NCBI GenBank assembly: GCA_009920815.1
Contig: RFZH01000025.1
Location: 1 to 17,245, forward strand
Direction of reading: 5' to 3'
DNA: 17,245 nucleotides
Origin: Paracoccaceae bacterium
Lineage (GTDB): Bacteria > Pseudomonadota > Alphaproteobacteria > Rhodobacterales > Rhodobacteraceae
In this document: piece by piece, positions 1 through 7,262 of the stretch
Numbering within the stretch: the first letter of the stretch is position 1
Layout of the letters: the number at the start of each line of letters is the position of its first letter
The notes under the pieces: generated by a model
The model's input: the letters and a program-made list of their open reading frames with translations, nothing else
What the model was told of the DNA's origin: nothing
Databases searched by the model: none
Program-made: the position numbers and the translations under genes

Positions 1-25
1 GGCACCCGATCGGGTGCCTTTTCTA
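1..25 (+). terminator. Rho-independent terminator of an upstream plus-strand gene
   Basis: A perfect 7-bp stem, GGCACCC at 1-7 and GGGTGCC at 12-18, closes a GATC loop and is followed by TTTTCT. This is a classic intrinsic terminator for a gene lying before the window. It ends only 14 bases before the CDGSH gene, so that gene is either read through from upstream or has its promoter overlapping this element. Confidence 0.8.
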
Positions 26-38
26 ATGAGGAAGATAG

Positions 39-278
39 ATGTCAGCACCAATTATCGCACAAAAATCCCAATTGCCGATCGACGTAGAGGAAGGCAAAAA
101 TTACTTTTGGTGTGCCTGTGGCAAAAGCTCAAAGCAACCTTTTTGCGATGGAAGCCATAAGGACACTGCGTTTTCGCCAATGAAATTTACGGCAGAGAAA
201 ACCGGAAAAGTTTTCTTTTGTGGTTGCAAGCATAGTTCAAAAGCCCCGCTGTGTGATGGGACGCATAATTCCCTGTAA
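39..278 (+). CDS. CDGSH iron-sulfur domain protein with two CDGSH motifs
   Basis: Predicted small soluble [2Fe-2S] protein of 79 residues. It carries two complete copies of the CDGSH ligand pattern C-x-C-x2-S-x3-P-x-C-D-G-[ST]-H: C25, C27, C36 and H40 in the first copy, and C61, C63, C72 and H76 in the second. The three-Cys/one-His ligation is the mitoNEET-type cluster site. The family is linked to redox and iron-sulfur biology, but the physiological role of short bacterial members like this one is not settled. There is no signal peptide or membrane segment. The start is supported by GAGGAAG at 28-34, four bases before ATG. It is a single-gene unit between two terminators, convergent with lpdA, so nothing ties it functionally to the TCA genes beyond proximity. 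Confidence 0.93.
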   Translation: MSAPIIAQKSQLPIDVEEGKNYFWCACGKSSKQPFCDGSHKDTAFSPMKFTAEKTGKVFFCGCKHSSKAPLCDGTHNSL

Positions 279-300
279 AATAATTTTTCATAAAAACAAA

Positions 301-328
301 AAGGCCCTCAGAAACCTGAGGGCCTTTT
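301..328. terminator. Bidirectional intrinsic terminator between the CDGSH gene and lpdA
   Basis: An 11-bp perfect stem, AAGGCCCTCAG at 301-311 and CTGAGGGCCTT at 316-326, closes an AAAC loop. T residues follow on the plus strand. The A-rich stretch just before it (about 292-302) gives a T-tract on the minus strand. It lies between two convergent genes, so it can end both the plus-strand CDGSH transcript and the minus-strand lpdA transcript. Confidence 0.9.
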
Positions 329-346
329 GCGTTAAATTAGATTGAT

Positions 347-1735
347 TTATGCGTGAATTGCACCATCACCGCAGGCCAAAGCGGCTTCACGAACTGCTTC
401 GGAATAGGTGGGGTGCGCGTGGCAGGTCAGGGCCAAGTCCTGTGCCGATGCGCCAAATTCCATTGCCACACAGATTTCATGGATCAAGTCGCCCGCGGAC
501 GGACCCATTATATGTGCGCCAAGAATGCGATCCGTGCCTGCATCGGCAAGTATTTTGACAAAACCATCCGCTGCAAAATTGGCTTTCGCACGGCCATTGC
601 CCATAAAGCTGAATTTGCCGACTTTATATGCGCGGCCTTCGGCTTTTAGTTGCTCTTCGGTTTGTCCGACATTTGCCACCTCTGGCGCGGTGTAGATAAC
701 GCCTGGAATGACATTGTAATTCACATGCCCATGTTTGCCGGCAATCACCTCTGCGGCTGCCATACCTTCGTCTTCGGCTTTGTGGGCCAGCATCGGGCCT
801 TCAATCGCATCACCGATCGCATAAATGCCCGAAACGTTGGTTTGCCAATGCGCGTTTGTTTTGATTTGACCGCGTGGCGTCATTTCGATGCCAAGTGCTT
901 CAAGTCCGAGACCATCAGTATACGGTTTTCGGCCCGTTGCCACCAAAACTACGTCAGCGTCCAAAGAATGATCACTGTCATCTTTACGCAATTTGTAGTT
1001 CACTTTGGCCTTGGTTTTGGTTGCCTCAACAGATTGAACTGCTGCGCCCATGATGAATTTCAGACCTTGTTTTTTCAAAGTGCGTTGGAAGGTTTTTTGA
1101 ATTTCACCATCCATGCCCGGTGTAATCACATCCAAGAATTCGATTACTGTGACCTCTGATCCCAGACGTGCATAAACGGATCCAAGTTCCAAACCTATGA
1201 CGCCCGCGCCAATGACCACCAGTTTTTTGGGAATTTTAGGCAGTGATAATGCGCCTGTTGATGTGACGACGATTTGTTCGTCGATTTCAATACCGGGTAA
1301 CGAAGATGGGACCGAACCAGATGCGATGATGATATTTTTCGTCTGATGAATATCATCACCAACTTTAACTTGCCCGGCGGCAGGAATAGATCCCCAGCCT
1401 TTGATCCAGTCAACTTTGTTCTTTTTGAAAAGAAATTCGATGCCTTTGGTATTGCCGTCAATCACGTCGGCCTTATAGGCTTGCATCTGTTTCCAATCAA
1501 CCGACGGGGATTTACCCATCAGACCCATTTTGGAAAAATTATGCTCAGCTTCATGCAATTGGTGCGAGGCGTGCAGAAGCGCCTTAGAAGGGATGCAACC
1601 GACATTCAAACAGGTGCCACCCAAGGATTCACGACCCTCGACACAGGCTGTTTTTAAGCCAAGTTGCGCGCAGCGGATCGCAGCAACATAGCCACCTGGG
1701 CCGCCGCCGATTACGATTACGTCATAGGATGCCAT
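347..1735 (-). CDS. lpdA: Dihydrolipoyl dehydrogenase (E3 of the 2-oxoglutarate dehydrogenase complex)
   Basis: Flavoprotein of 462 residues, the usual length for the family. It re-oxidises the dihydrolipoyl groups of the E2 subunit and passes electrons through FAD to NAD+. The N-terminal FAD fold has GGGPGGY at 10-16. The redox disulfide motif GGTCLNVGCIPSK places the active cysteines at C42 and C47. An NAD-binding motif, VVIGAGVIGLELGS, follows near residues 173-186, then the second FAD motif IGDAIEGPMLAHKA. The C-terminal catalytic pair H441 and E446 sits in HPTYSEAVRE. The start is supported by AAGGAAA a few bases upstream. It is the last gene of the minus-strand suc cluster, but a terminator and a 122-bp gap separate it from sucB, so it may be transcribed partly on its own. 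Its position argues for service to 2-oxoglutarate dehydrogenase; it could also serve pyruvate dehydrogenase or glycine cleavage. Confidence 0.96.
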   Translation of the reverse strand: MASYDVIVIGGGPGGYVAAIRCAQLGLKTACVEGRESLGGTCLNVGCIPSKALLHASHQLHEAEHNFSKMGLMGKSPSVDWKQMQAYKADVIDGNTKGIEFLFKKNKVDWIKGWGSIPAAGQVKVGDDIHQTKNIIIASGSVPSSLPGIEIDEQIVVTSTGALSLPKIPKKLVVIGAGVIGLELGSVYARLGSEVTVIEFLDVITPGMDGEIQKTFQRTLKKQGLKFIMGAAVQSVEATKTKAKVNYKLRKDDSDHSLDADVVLVATGRKPYTDGLGLEALGIEMTPRGQIKTNAHWQTNVSGIYAIGDAIEGPMLAHKAEDEGMAAAEVIAGKHGHVNYNVIPGVIYTAPEVANVGQTEEQLKAEGRAYKVGKFSFMGNGRAKANFAADGFVKILADAGTDRILGAHIMGPSAGDLIHEICVAMEFGASAQDLALTCHAHPTYSEAVREAALACGDGAIHA

Positions 1736-1752
1736 GTGGTTTCCTTTCTATT

Positions 1753-1800
1753 TTTGGGGGCGTTGCCCCCAAACCCCCAGGATATTTTTGGACAAAAAAT
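1753..1800. repeat. Rhodobacteraceae-type intergenic hairpin element in the lpdA leader
   Basis: A 9-bp perfect stem, TTTGGGGGC at 1753-1761 and GCCCCCAAA at 1765-1773, has a 3-base loop. It is followed on the plus strand by ACCCCCAGGATATTTTTGG and an A-rich tail (1772-1800). From general knowledge, very similar C-rich tracts followed by G[GA][AG]TATTTTTGG and an A-rich tail are common between genes in Rhodobacteraceae, so I read it as a dispersed extragenic repeat. On the transcribed strand the hairpin lies in the sucB-lpdA spacer, 18 bases before the lpdA ATG. Only one copy is visible in this window. Confidence 0.5.
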
Positions 1801-1819
1801 GGGTTCTGGGCGGGTTGTG

Positions 1820-1851
1820 ATAAAATAAGGGCGCGATTAGTGCGCGCCCTT
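1820..1851 (-). terminator. Intrinsic terminator after sucB
   Basis: A 9-bp perfect stem, AAGGGCGCG at 1827-1835 and CGCGCCCTT at 1843-1851, closes a 7-base loop. Read on the minus strand it is followed by ATTTTATC, a modest T-tract. It begins seven bases past the sucB stop. It would end, or partly attenuate, the sucCDAB transcript before lpdA. Confidence 0.75.
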
Positions 1852-1857
1852 GTTGAA

Positions 1858-3339
1858 TTATAGATCAAGCAACAGACGGCGTGGATCTTCAAGCGCTTCT
1901 TTGACGCGCACAAGGAATGTCACGGCACCTTTACCATCAACGATACGGTGATCATAGGACAGCGCCAGATACATCATTGGGCGAATGACGATTTCTCCGT
2001 TGACCACAACGGGTCGGTCTTGGATTTTGTGCATGCCCAAGATGCCTGATTGTGGTGGGTTCAGAATTGGAGATGACATGAGGGAGCCATAGACGCCACC
2101 GTTTGAGATGGTGAATGTGCCCCCTTGCATTTCGGCCATGGATAGTTTGCCGTCACGTGCGCGGCGGCCTTTTTCAGAGATGGCTTTTTCGATTTCCGCG
2201 AATGACATTTGATCGGCATCGCGGATGACGGGTACAACCAAACCAGTTGGTGTACCTGCGGCGACGCCCATATGGACATAGTTTTTATACACGATATCGG
2301 TGCCGTCGATTTCGGCGTTGACCTCGGGTACTTCTTTTAGCGCATGACAGCAGGCTTTGGTGAAAAAGGACATAAAGCCCATGCGCACGCCGTGTTTCTT
2401 TTCAAACGCGTCTTTGTATTCATTGCGCAGCGCCATGACCGCTGACATATCGACCTCGTTATAGGTGGTCAGCATGGCGGCTGTGTTTTGGCTGTCTTTC
2501 AAGCGCTTGGCGATAGTTTGGCGTAGACGGGTCATTTTTACACGCTCTTCGCGCGCGGCATCATCGGCGGCGACGGGTGCGCGGGGGGCAGCGGCGGGCG
2601 CAGGTGCTGTTGCCGGAGCGGCGGCGGCAACCGCACGGGCGACGTCATCTTTCATCGCGCGCCCATCGCGGCCGGTGCCGGTGACGGCATCGCGCGAAAT
2701 TCCAGCTTCGGCCATGGCTTTTTTCGCGGCCGGGCTATCTTCGACGTCTTTGGCCGCTGTTGCGGCGGGCGTGGGTGTTGTTGCGGGGGCGGGAGCCGAG
2801 GCAGAGGCTGATGCGCCCCCTAGAACAGCAAGCTTACCGCCCGCAGCAACAGTCGTGCCTTCGCCTGCAAGAATTTCGGTTAAAACGCCGGCTGCAGGTG
2901 CGGGTACTTCGACCGAGACTTTGTCGGTTTCAAGTTCGCAGAGCATTTCATCCTGAGCAACGGTATCACCGACCTTTTTGAACCAAGTCGAAACGGTCGC
3001 CTCAGATACAGATTCACCAAGTGTGGGAACCATGACGTCCACTGCAGCACTGCTCGGCGTAGAAACGGTTGGCGCAGCGGGCGTTGGTGCCGCTGATGCG
3101 CTGTTTCCTGCGTTGATGACCGCCAACAGAGCATCAACGCCAACGGTTGTCCCTTCGGCGGCCACGATTTCACCCATCACGCCAGCGGCAGGTGCCGGCA
3201 CTTCGACTGTGACTTTGTCCGTTTCAAGCTCACAGAGCATTTCATCAACCGCAACTGCATCACCTGGTTTTTTGAACCAAGTCGCGACGGTTGCTTCTGT
3301 AACGGATTCGCCCAAAGTTGGTACACGTACGTCGGTCAT
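1858..3339 (-). CDS. sucB: Dihydrolipoyllysine-residue succinyltransferase (E2 of 2-oxoglutarate dehydrogenase)
   Basis: Core subunit of 493 residues that moves the succinyl group from E1 to CoA via lipoyl-lysine. Two tandem lipoyl domains are visible, at about 2-75 and 100-174. Each has the ELETDKV[TS]VEVPAP site, giving lipoyl lysines K42 and K140. Ala/Pro-rich linkers join them to a peripheral-subunit-binding domain (about 201-237, SPAAKKAMAEAGI...GTGRDGR). A second Ala/Pro linker then leads to the catalytic acyltransferase domain (about 268-493), ending in the SYDHRIVDG motif with catalytic H464 and D468. Classic bacterial SucB proteins carry one lipoyl domain and are near 400 residues, so the second domain explains the extra length; I believe two-lipoyl forms are common in Rhodobacteraceae. 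The start lies four bases after the sucA stop, implying translational coupling. Confidence 0.96.
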   Translation of the reverse strand: MTDVRVPTLGESVTEATVATWFKKPGDAVAVDEMLCELETDKVTVEVPAPAAGVMGEIVAAEGTTVGVDALLAVINAGNSASAAPTPAAPTVSTPSSAAVDVMVPTLGESVSEATVSTWFKKVGDTVAQDEMLCELETDKVSVEVPAPAAGVLTEILAGEGTTVAAGGKLAVLGGASASASAPAPATTPTPAATAAKDVEDSPAAKKAMAEAGISRDAVTGTGRDGRAMKDDVARAVAAAAPATAPAPAAAPRAPVAADDAAREERVKMTRLRQTIAKRLKDSQNTAAMLTTYNEVDMSAVMALRNEYKDAFEKKHGVRMGFMSFFTKACCHALKEVPEVNAEIDGTDIVYKNYVHMGVAAGTPTGLVVPVIRDADQMSFAEIEKAISEKGRRARDGKLSMAEMQGGTFTISNGGVYGSLMSSPILNPPQSGILGMHKIQDRPVVVNGEIVIRPMMYLALSYDHRIVDGKGAVTFLVRVKEALEDPRRLLLDL

Positions 3340-3343
3340 GGGT

Positions 3344-5539
3344 TTATTCCCCTTTCAATGTCAGCGCTTCGTCAATGAGCGCAGTTTGTTGTGCTTTGTG
3401 TTGTGATGCCAGACCCGTGGCAGGGGACGCCGACGCGGCGCGGCCCACATACACAGGACGGCTATGTGTTGCATTCATGCGGGTCAGGACCCATTCAAGA
3501 TTTGGTTCCATAAAGGTCCAAGCCCCTTGGTTTTTAGGTTCTTCCTGGCACCAGATCATTTCAGCCTGAGGGAAACGCTCTAGTTCTTTCAGTGCCGACA
3601 TGGCAGGGAATGGATAGAACTGTTCAAAGCGCAATAGGTAGATATCATCAATGCCACGGGCATCGCGTTCTTCGAGGAGGTCAAAATAGACCTTGCCAGA
3701 ACACATTACGACCCGTTTGATTTTGTCATCGGATACAAGTTTTGTGTCAGAATGACCCTTTTGCGCATCATCCCAAAGAACACGGTGGAAAGATGATCCT
3801 TCGGTAAAGTCCTCTAGGTCAGAAATACATAATTTATGCCGCAGTAAAGATTTGGGCGTCATCATGATCAACGGTTTGCGATAGCTGCGATGAAGCTGAC
3901 GCCGCAGAATGTGGAAATAGTTTGCAGGCGTTGAACAGTTTGCGACGATCCAGTTGTCTTGTCCGCACATTTGCAAGAACCGCTCTAAGCGTGCGGAAGA
4001 GTGTTCGGGACCTTGGCCTTCGAAACCATGTGGCAGCAATACAACCAAACCAGACATACGCAGCCATTTGCTTTCGCCTGAGCTGATGAACTGGTCAAAC
4101 ATAATTTGCGCGCCGTTGGCGAAATCGCCAAACTGCGCTTCCCACATCACCAAGGCATTTGGTTCGGATAAGGAATAACCATATTCAAATCCAAGCACTG
4201 CATATTCAGACAACATGGAATCGATAACTTCGTATCGCGCTTGACCTTCGCGGATATTATTTAGCGGGTAATAGCGCTCTTCTGTTTCTTGATTGATCAG
4301 ACCTGAATGGCGCTGGCTGAATGTACCGCGCGTTGCATCTTGGCCAGCAAGGCGCACTGGGTAGCCTTCGGTCATCAGCGAACCGAATGCCAATGCTTCG
4401 GCTGTGGCCCAATCAAAGCCTTGGCCAGTATCAAACATTTGCTTTTTAGTCTCTAACAGACGAGCAACGGTTTTGTGCAGCGGGAATCCCGCTGGTGCTG
4501 TTGAAAGCGCACGGCCAACCTCTTGCAAGGTTTCTGTGCTGATTGCTGTCTGCCCACGCTGATAGTCTTCTTTGTTGCGATCAAGGTGTGACCAACGACC
4601 ATCCAACCAATCGGCTTTGTTGGGTTTGTATTCTTTGCCCGCTTCGAATTCGTCATTCAGGAACGCTTGGAATGCGGCCTTCATGTCTTCGATTTCACCT
4701 TCGGGGATCAACCCATCGCGGACCAAACGTTCCGTATAAAGCGCGAGCGTGGTCTTTTGCTTTTTAATTTTGTTGTACATGATCGGGTTGGTGAACATCG
4801 GCTCGTCGCCTTCGTTGTGACCAAACCGACGATAACAGAAAATATCGAGCACAACGTCTTTGTGAAAGATTTGACGGAACTCTGTCGCAACGCGTGCTGC
4901 GTGTACAACGGCCTCTGGGTCATCGCCGTTGACATGGAAAATCGGTGCTTCCACCATCAACGCAATATCAGTCGGGTAAGGGGATGACCGGGAAAAATGC
5001 GGCGCGGTTGTGAACCCGATTTGGTTGTTGACTACAACGTGGATTGTCCCGCCAGTTTTGTGTCCAACCAGTCCAGAAAGGCCAAAACATTCAGCAACGA
5101 CACCCTGTCCCGCAAAGGCCGCATCGCCATGCAGCAAGAGCGGCAAGACCTGTGTACGGTCAACGTCGTTTAACTGTTCTTGTTTTGCACGAACTTTACC
5201 TAGAACAACAGGGTTTACGGCCTCTAGGTGGGATGGGTTCGCCGTCAAGGATAAATGGACCGTATTTCCGTCAAATTCGCGATCTGATGATGCGCCGAGG
5301 TGATATTTCACATCGCCCGACCCATCAACGTCTTCGGGTTTAAAAGACCCTCCTTGGAATTCGTTAAAAATCGCGCGGTAGGGTTTGCCCATCACGTTCG
5401 CCAAAACAGACAAACGACCACGGTGTGGCATGCCCAAAACGATGTCTTTGACACCCATTGCACCACCGCGTTTGATGATTTGTTCCAAAGCAGGGATCAA
5501 TGCTTCGCCACCATCCAGACCGAACCGTTTGGTGCCCAT
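3344..5539 (-). CDS. sucA: SucA C-terminal reading frame (catalytic part)
   Basis: Coordinates give the longest ATG-started piece of the second frame; the frame itself is open upstream to about 5570. The fragment holds the catalytic core. It includes GMPHRGRLSVLANV near residues 36-49, the HLGASSDREFDG and SLTANPSHLEAVNP blocks, and the thiamine-diphosphate/Mg region HGDAAFAGQG...NNQIGFTT (D139 and N171-N172 of the fragment). RRFGHNEGDEPMFTNP and the C-terminal transketolase-like domain follow. No Shine-Dalgarno sequence precedes the ATG at 5539, so independent translation is doubtful. Without the first 247 residues it lacks part of the normal E1 dimer and E2-contact region. It ends four bases before sucB. 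Confidence 0.75.
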   Translation of the reverse strand: MGTKRFGLDGGEALIPALEQIIKRGGAMGVKDIVLGMPHRGRLSVLANVMGKPYRAIFNEFQGGSFKPEDVDGSGDVKYHLGASSDREFDGNTVHLSLTANPSHLEAVNPVVLGKVRAKQEQLNDVDRTQVLPLLLHGDAAFAGQGVVAECFGLSGLVGHKTGGTIHVVVNNQIGFTTAPHFSRSSPYPTDIALMVEAPIFHVNGDDPEAVVHAARVATEFRQIFHKDVVLDIFCYRRFGHNEGDEPMFTNPIMYNKIKKQKTTLALYTERLVRDGLIPEGEIEDMKAAFQAFLNDEFEAGKEYKPNKADWLDGRWSHLDRNKEDYQRGQTAISTETLQEVGRALSTAPAGFPLHKTVARLLETKKQMFDTGQGFDWATAEALAFGSLMTEGYPVRLAGQDATRGTFSQRHSGLINQETEERYYPLNNIREGQARYEVIDSMLSEYAVLGFEYGYSLSEPNALVMWEAQFGDFANGAQIMFDQFISSGESKWLRMSGLVVLLPHGFEGQGPEHSSARLERFLQMCGQDNWIVANCSTPANYFHILRRQLHRSYRKPLIMMTPKSLLRHKLCISDLEDFTEGSSFHRVLWDDAQKGHSDTKLVSDDKIKRVVMCSGKVYFDLLEERDARGIDDIYLLRFEQFYPFPAMSALKELERFPQAEMIWCQEEPKNQGAWTFMEPNLEWVLTRMNATHSRPVYVGRAASASPATGLASQHKAQQTALIDEALTLKGE

Positions 5540-5561
5540 ATATTTGACATGCAGGAATTTT

Positions 5562-6305
5562 TCAAAATTCGGCTTCGACCAATTTGTTCAAAATCGCCTT
5601 GCGCCCTTCGCGGGTAAAGGTGATTTCTTTGCCATATCCTTCGATACGTTCTTTCAACCAGCTGGCTTGTTCTGGGTCGGAAATATGCATGTATTGCAGG
5701 GCGAATGTGCCACAATAGGTGCGTTTCACAATGTCCACGATCTGACGCATGGACGCAATTTGCAGGCCAAGCACGTTGTCAATAAAAATCGGACGATCCA
5801 TGTCGGCGTCGCTGAATCCATAGGTTTTAGGATCCAATTCCGGATGTGGCGTCTGATCACGCATGCCCAATGGATCCAGATCCGCAACCAAATGGCCACG
5901 AATACGATATGCGCGAATGATCATTAAGGCACGGATCGAATCCAAGACCGCACGTTTGATCGCTTCATCCGTTACTTGAACGCCTTGTTCCGCAGCTTTG
6001 GCAGCGATTTTATTGCCTGCCGACTTGGCCTCAGTGGGCACCATTGGCCATTCGCCAGTTAGCGCAGCAGTCCAATCATCATTTGGCTGTTGGGGCCAAT
6101 CGCCACGCGCCCAAGATGCGCCTTGCGCTTCTTTTTTGACGCTAAGTTCATCATCGCCCATGGCGCGGAAAAACGCTTGCCATGCCTCATCAACCGCGTT
6201 GGGGTCATTCGCATATTGCGCGTAAAGCTGTTCCAGATATTCCGCATTGTGCCCCTGCATAAAGCTTGAGGCGTGGAATTGATCGTTTGGTGAATGGTCG
6301 TTCAT
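5562..6305 (-). CDS. sucA: SucA N-terminal reading frame
   Basis: This frame of 247 residues carries the true SucA start. ATG is preceded by AGGGA about eight bases away. The N-terminal E1 motif that contacts the E2/E3 partners is visible (SSFMQGHNAEYLEQLYAQY and DPNAVDEAWQAFF, about residues 14-47). It is followed by the conserved ALMIIRAYRIRGHLVADLDP block (about 131-150) and the FIDNVLGLQIASMRQIVDI region. The frame ends in EAEF-stop, where homologues continue EAEGFEKFLHV. On its own it lacks the thiamine-diphosphate site and would be inactive. Confidence 0.8.
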   Translation of the reverse strand: MNDHSPNDQFHASSFMQGHNAEYLEQLYAQYANDPNAVDEAWQAFFRAMGDDELSVKKEAQGASWARGDWPQQPNDDWTAALTGEWPMVPTEAKSAGNKIAAKAAEQGVQVTDEAIKRAVLDSIRALMIIRAYRIRGHLVADLDPLGMRDQTPHPELDPKTYGFSDADMDRPIFIDNVLGLQIASMRQIVDIVKRTYCGTFALQYMHISDPEQASWLKERIEGYGKEITFTREGRKAILNKLVEAEF

Positions 6306-6338
6306 TGTGATTTCCCTGACTGGGCTGCCAAAATGGGA

Positions 6339-6366
6339 TTAACCCCGCCAGTTTCGGCGGGGTTAA
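6339..6366 (-). terminator. Strong stem-loop between sucD and sucA, without a T-tract
   Basis: A perfect 11-bp stem, TTAACCCCGCC at 6339-6349 and GGCGGGGTTAA at 6356-6366, closes a 6-base loop and starts seven bases past the sucD stop codon. On the transcribed minus strand it is followed by TCCCATTTTGG rather than a T-run, so it is a poor full terminator. It more likely acts as a partial terminator or an RNA-stability/processing hairpin that sets sucCD against sucAB expression. This role is inferred. Confidence 0.5.
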
Positions 6367-6373
6367 TGGGATG

Positions 6374-7258
6374 TTATTTGCCAAGCGCTTTCAAAACCGC
6401 TTCGCCCAAACCGGCTGGGCTGTCGGCAACGACGATGCCTGCCGATTTCATGGCTTCGATCTTGTCATCTGCGCCACCTTTGCCACCGGCAACAATCGCG
6501 CCAGCATGACCCATACGACGACCGGGAGGCGCGGTGCGACCTGCGATAAAGCCCGCAACCGGTTTCGAACGGCCACGTTTTGCTTCGTCTTTTAGGAACT
6601 GTGCGGCTTCTTCTTCTGCTGAACCGCCGATTTCGCCGATCATGATGATGGATTCGGTTTCGTCATCCGCCAAGAACCATTCCAATACGTCGATATGTTC
6701 GGTTCCTTTGATCGGGTCGCCGCCAATGCCCACGCATGTGGATTGGCCCAAACCAACATCAGAGGTTTGTTTTACGGCCTCATACGTCAATGTACCCGAA
6801 CGGGACACAACACCAACAGAACCACGACGGTGGATGTGACCGGGCATAATTCCAATTTTACAGGCATCTGGTGTGATAACACCCGGGCAGTTTGGACCGA
6901 TCAACAATGATTTTGATCCTTCCAATGCGCGTTTAACCTTCATCATGTCCAAAACTGGGATGCCTTCGGTGATGCAGACAATCAATTCCATTTCGGCGTC
7001 AATCGCCTCAAGGATTGAATCCGCCGCAAAGGGGGGCGGGACATAAATTACGGATGCATTCGCCTCAGTTGCATGCTTTGCCTCATGGACAGAATTGAAA
7101 ACTGGCAGGTTCAGGTGCGTCTGACCGCCCTTGCCAGGCGTCACGCCGCCAACCATTTTGGTGCCATAGGCAATGGCTTGTTCGCTGTGGAATGTGCCTT
7201 GGGATCCAGTGAAACCTTGGCAGATGACTTTTGTATTTTCGTTTACGAGAACTGCCAT
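6374..7258 (-). CDS. sucD: Succinyl-CoA synthetase (ADP/GDP-forming), alpha subunit
   Basis: Alpha subunit of 294 residues, the normal length. With SucC it converts succinyl-CoA, phosphate and a nucleoside diphosphate to succinate, CoA and NTP, the substrate-level phosphorylation step of the TCA cycle. The N-terminal CoA-binding domain shows CQGFTGSQGTFH near residues 13-24. IGPNCPGVITP lies in the middle. The phosphohistidine loop MGHAGAIVAGGKGGA puts the catalytic histidine at H251, near the C-terminus as expected. SRSGTLTYE and GIGGDPI blocks are also present. The start lies four bases after the sucC stop, with AGGGA inside the sucC end serving as ribosome binding site, so the two subunits are translationally coupled. 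Confidence 0.97.
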   Translation of the reverse strand: MAVLVNENTKVICQGFTGSQGTFHSEQAIAYGTKMVGGVTPGKGGQTHLNLPVFNSVHEAKHATEANASVIYVPPPFAADSILEAIDAEMELIVCITEGIPVLDMMKVKRALEGSKSLLIGPNCPGVITPDACKIGIMPGHIHRRGSVGVVSRSGTLTYEAVKQTSDVGLGQSTCVGIGGDPIKGTEHIDVLEWFLADDETESIIMIGEIGGSAEEEAAQFLKDEAKRGRSKPVAGFIAGRTAPPGRRMGHAGAIVAGGKGGADDKIEAMKSAGIVVADSPAGLGEAVLKALGK

Positions 7259-7262
7259 GATC

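Larger units (their letters stand above)
3344..6305 (-). pseudogene. sucA: sucA, 2-oxoglutarate dehydrogenase E1, full-length locus interrupted by an apparent frameshift
   Basis: Together the two frames encode a protein of about 985 residues, the expected size of alphaproteobacterial SucA, the thiamine-diphosphate E1 that decarboxylates 2-oxoglutarate and succinylates the E2 lipoyl group. The first frame runs 6305-5562 and stops at TGA right after ...NKLVEAEF. The second resumes with FEKFLHVKYMGTKRF and continues to 3344. Family members read VEAEGFEKFLHVKY here, so exactly two bases (the GG of the glycine codon) appear to be missing at about 5564-5570. Everything on both sides is intact and conserved, which favours a sequencing or assembly error or a very recent mutation over an old decayed gene. 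sucA lies between sucD and sucB with the normal spacing. A programmed +1 slip at TTT-TGA is a less likely alternative. Confidence 0.85.

Noticed and set aside
1722..1913. Minus-strand 63-codon frame across the sucB-lpdA spacer
   Set aside because: Spans the end of sucB, the terminator and the hairpin element; no family resemblance.
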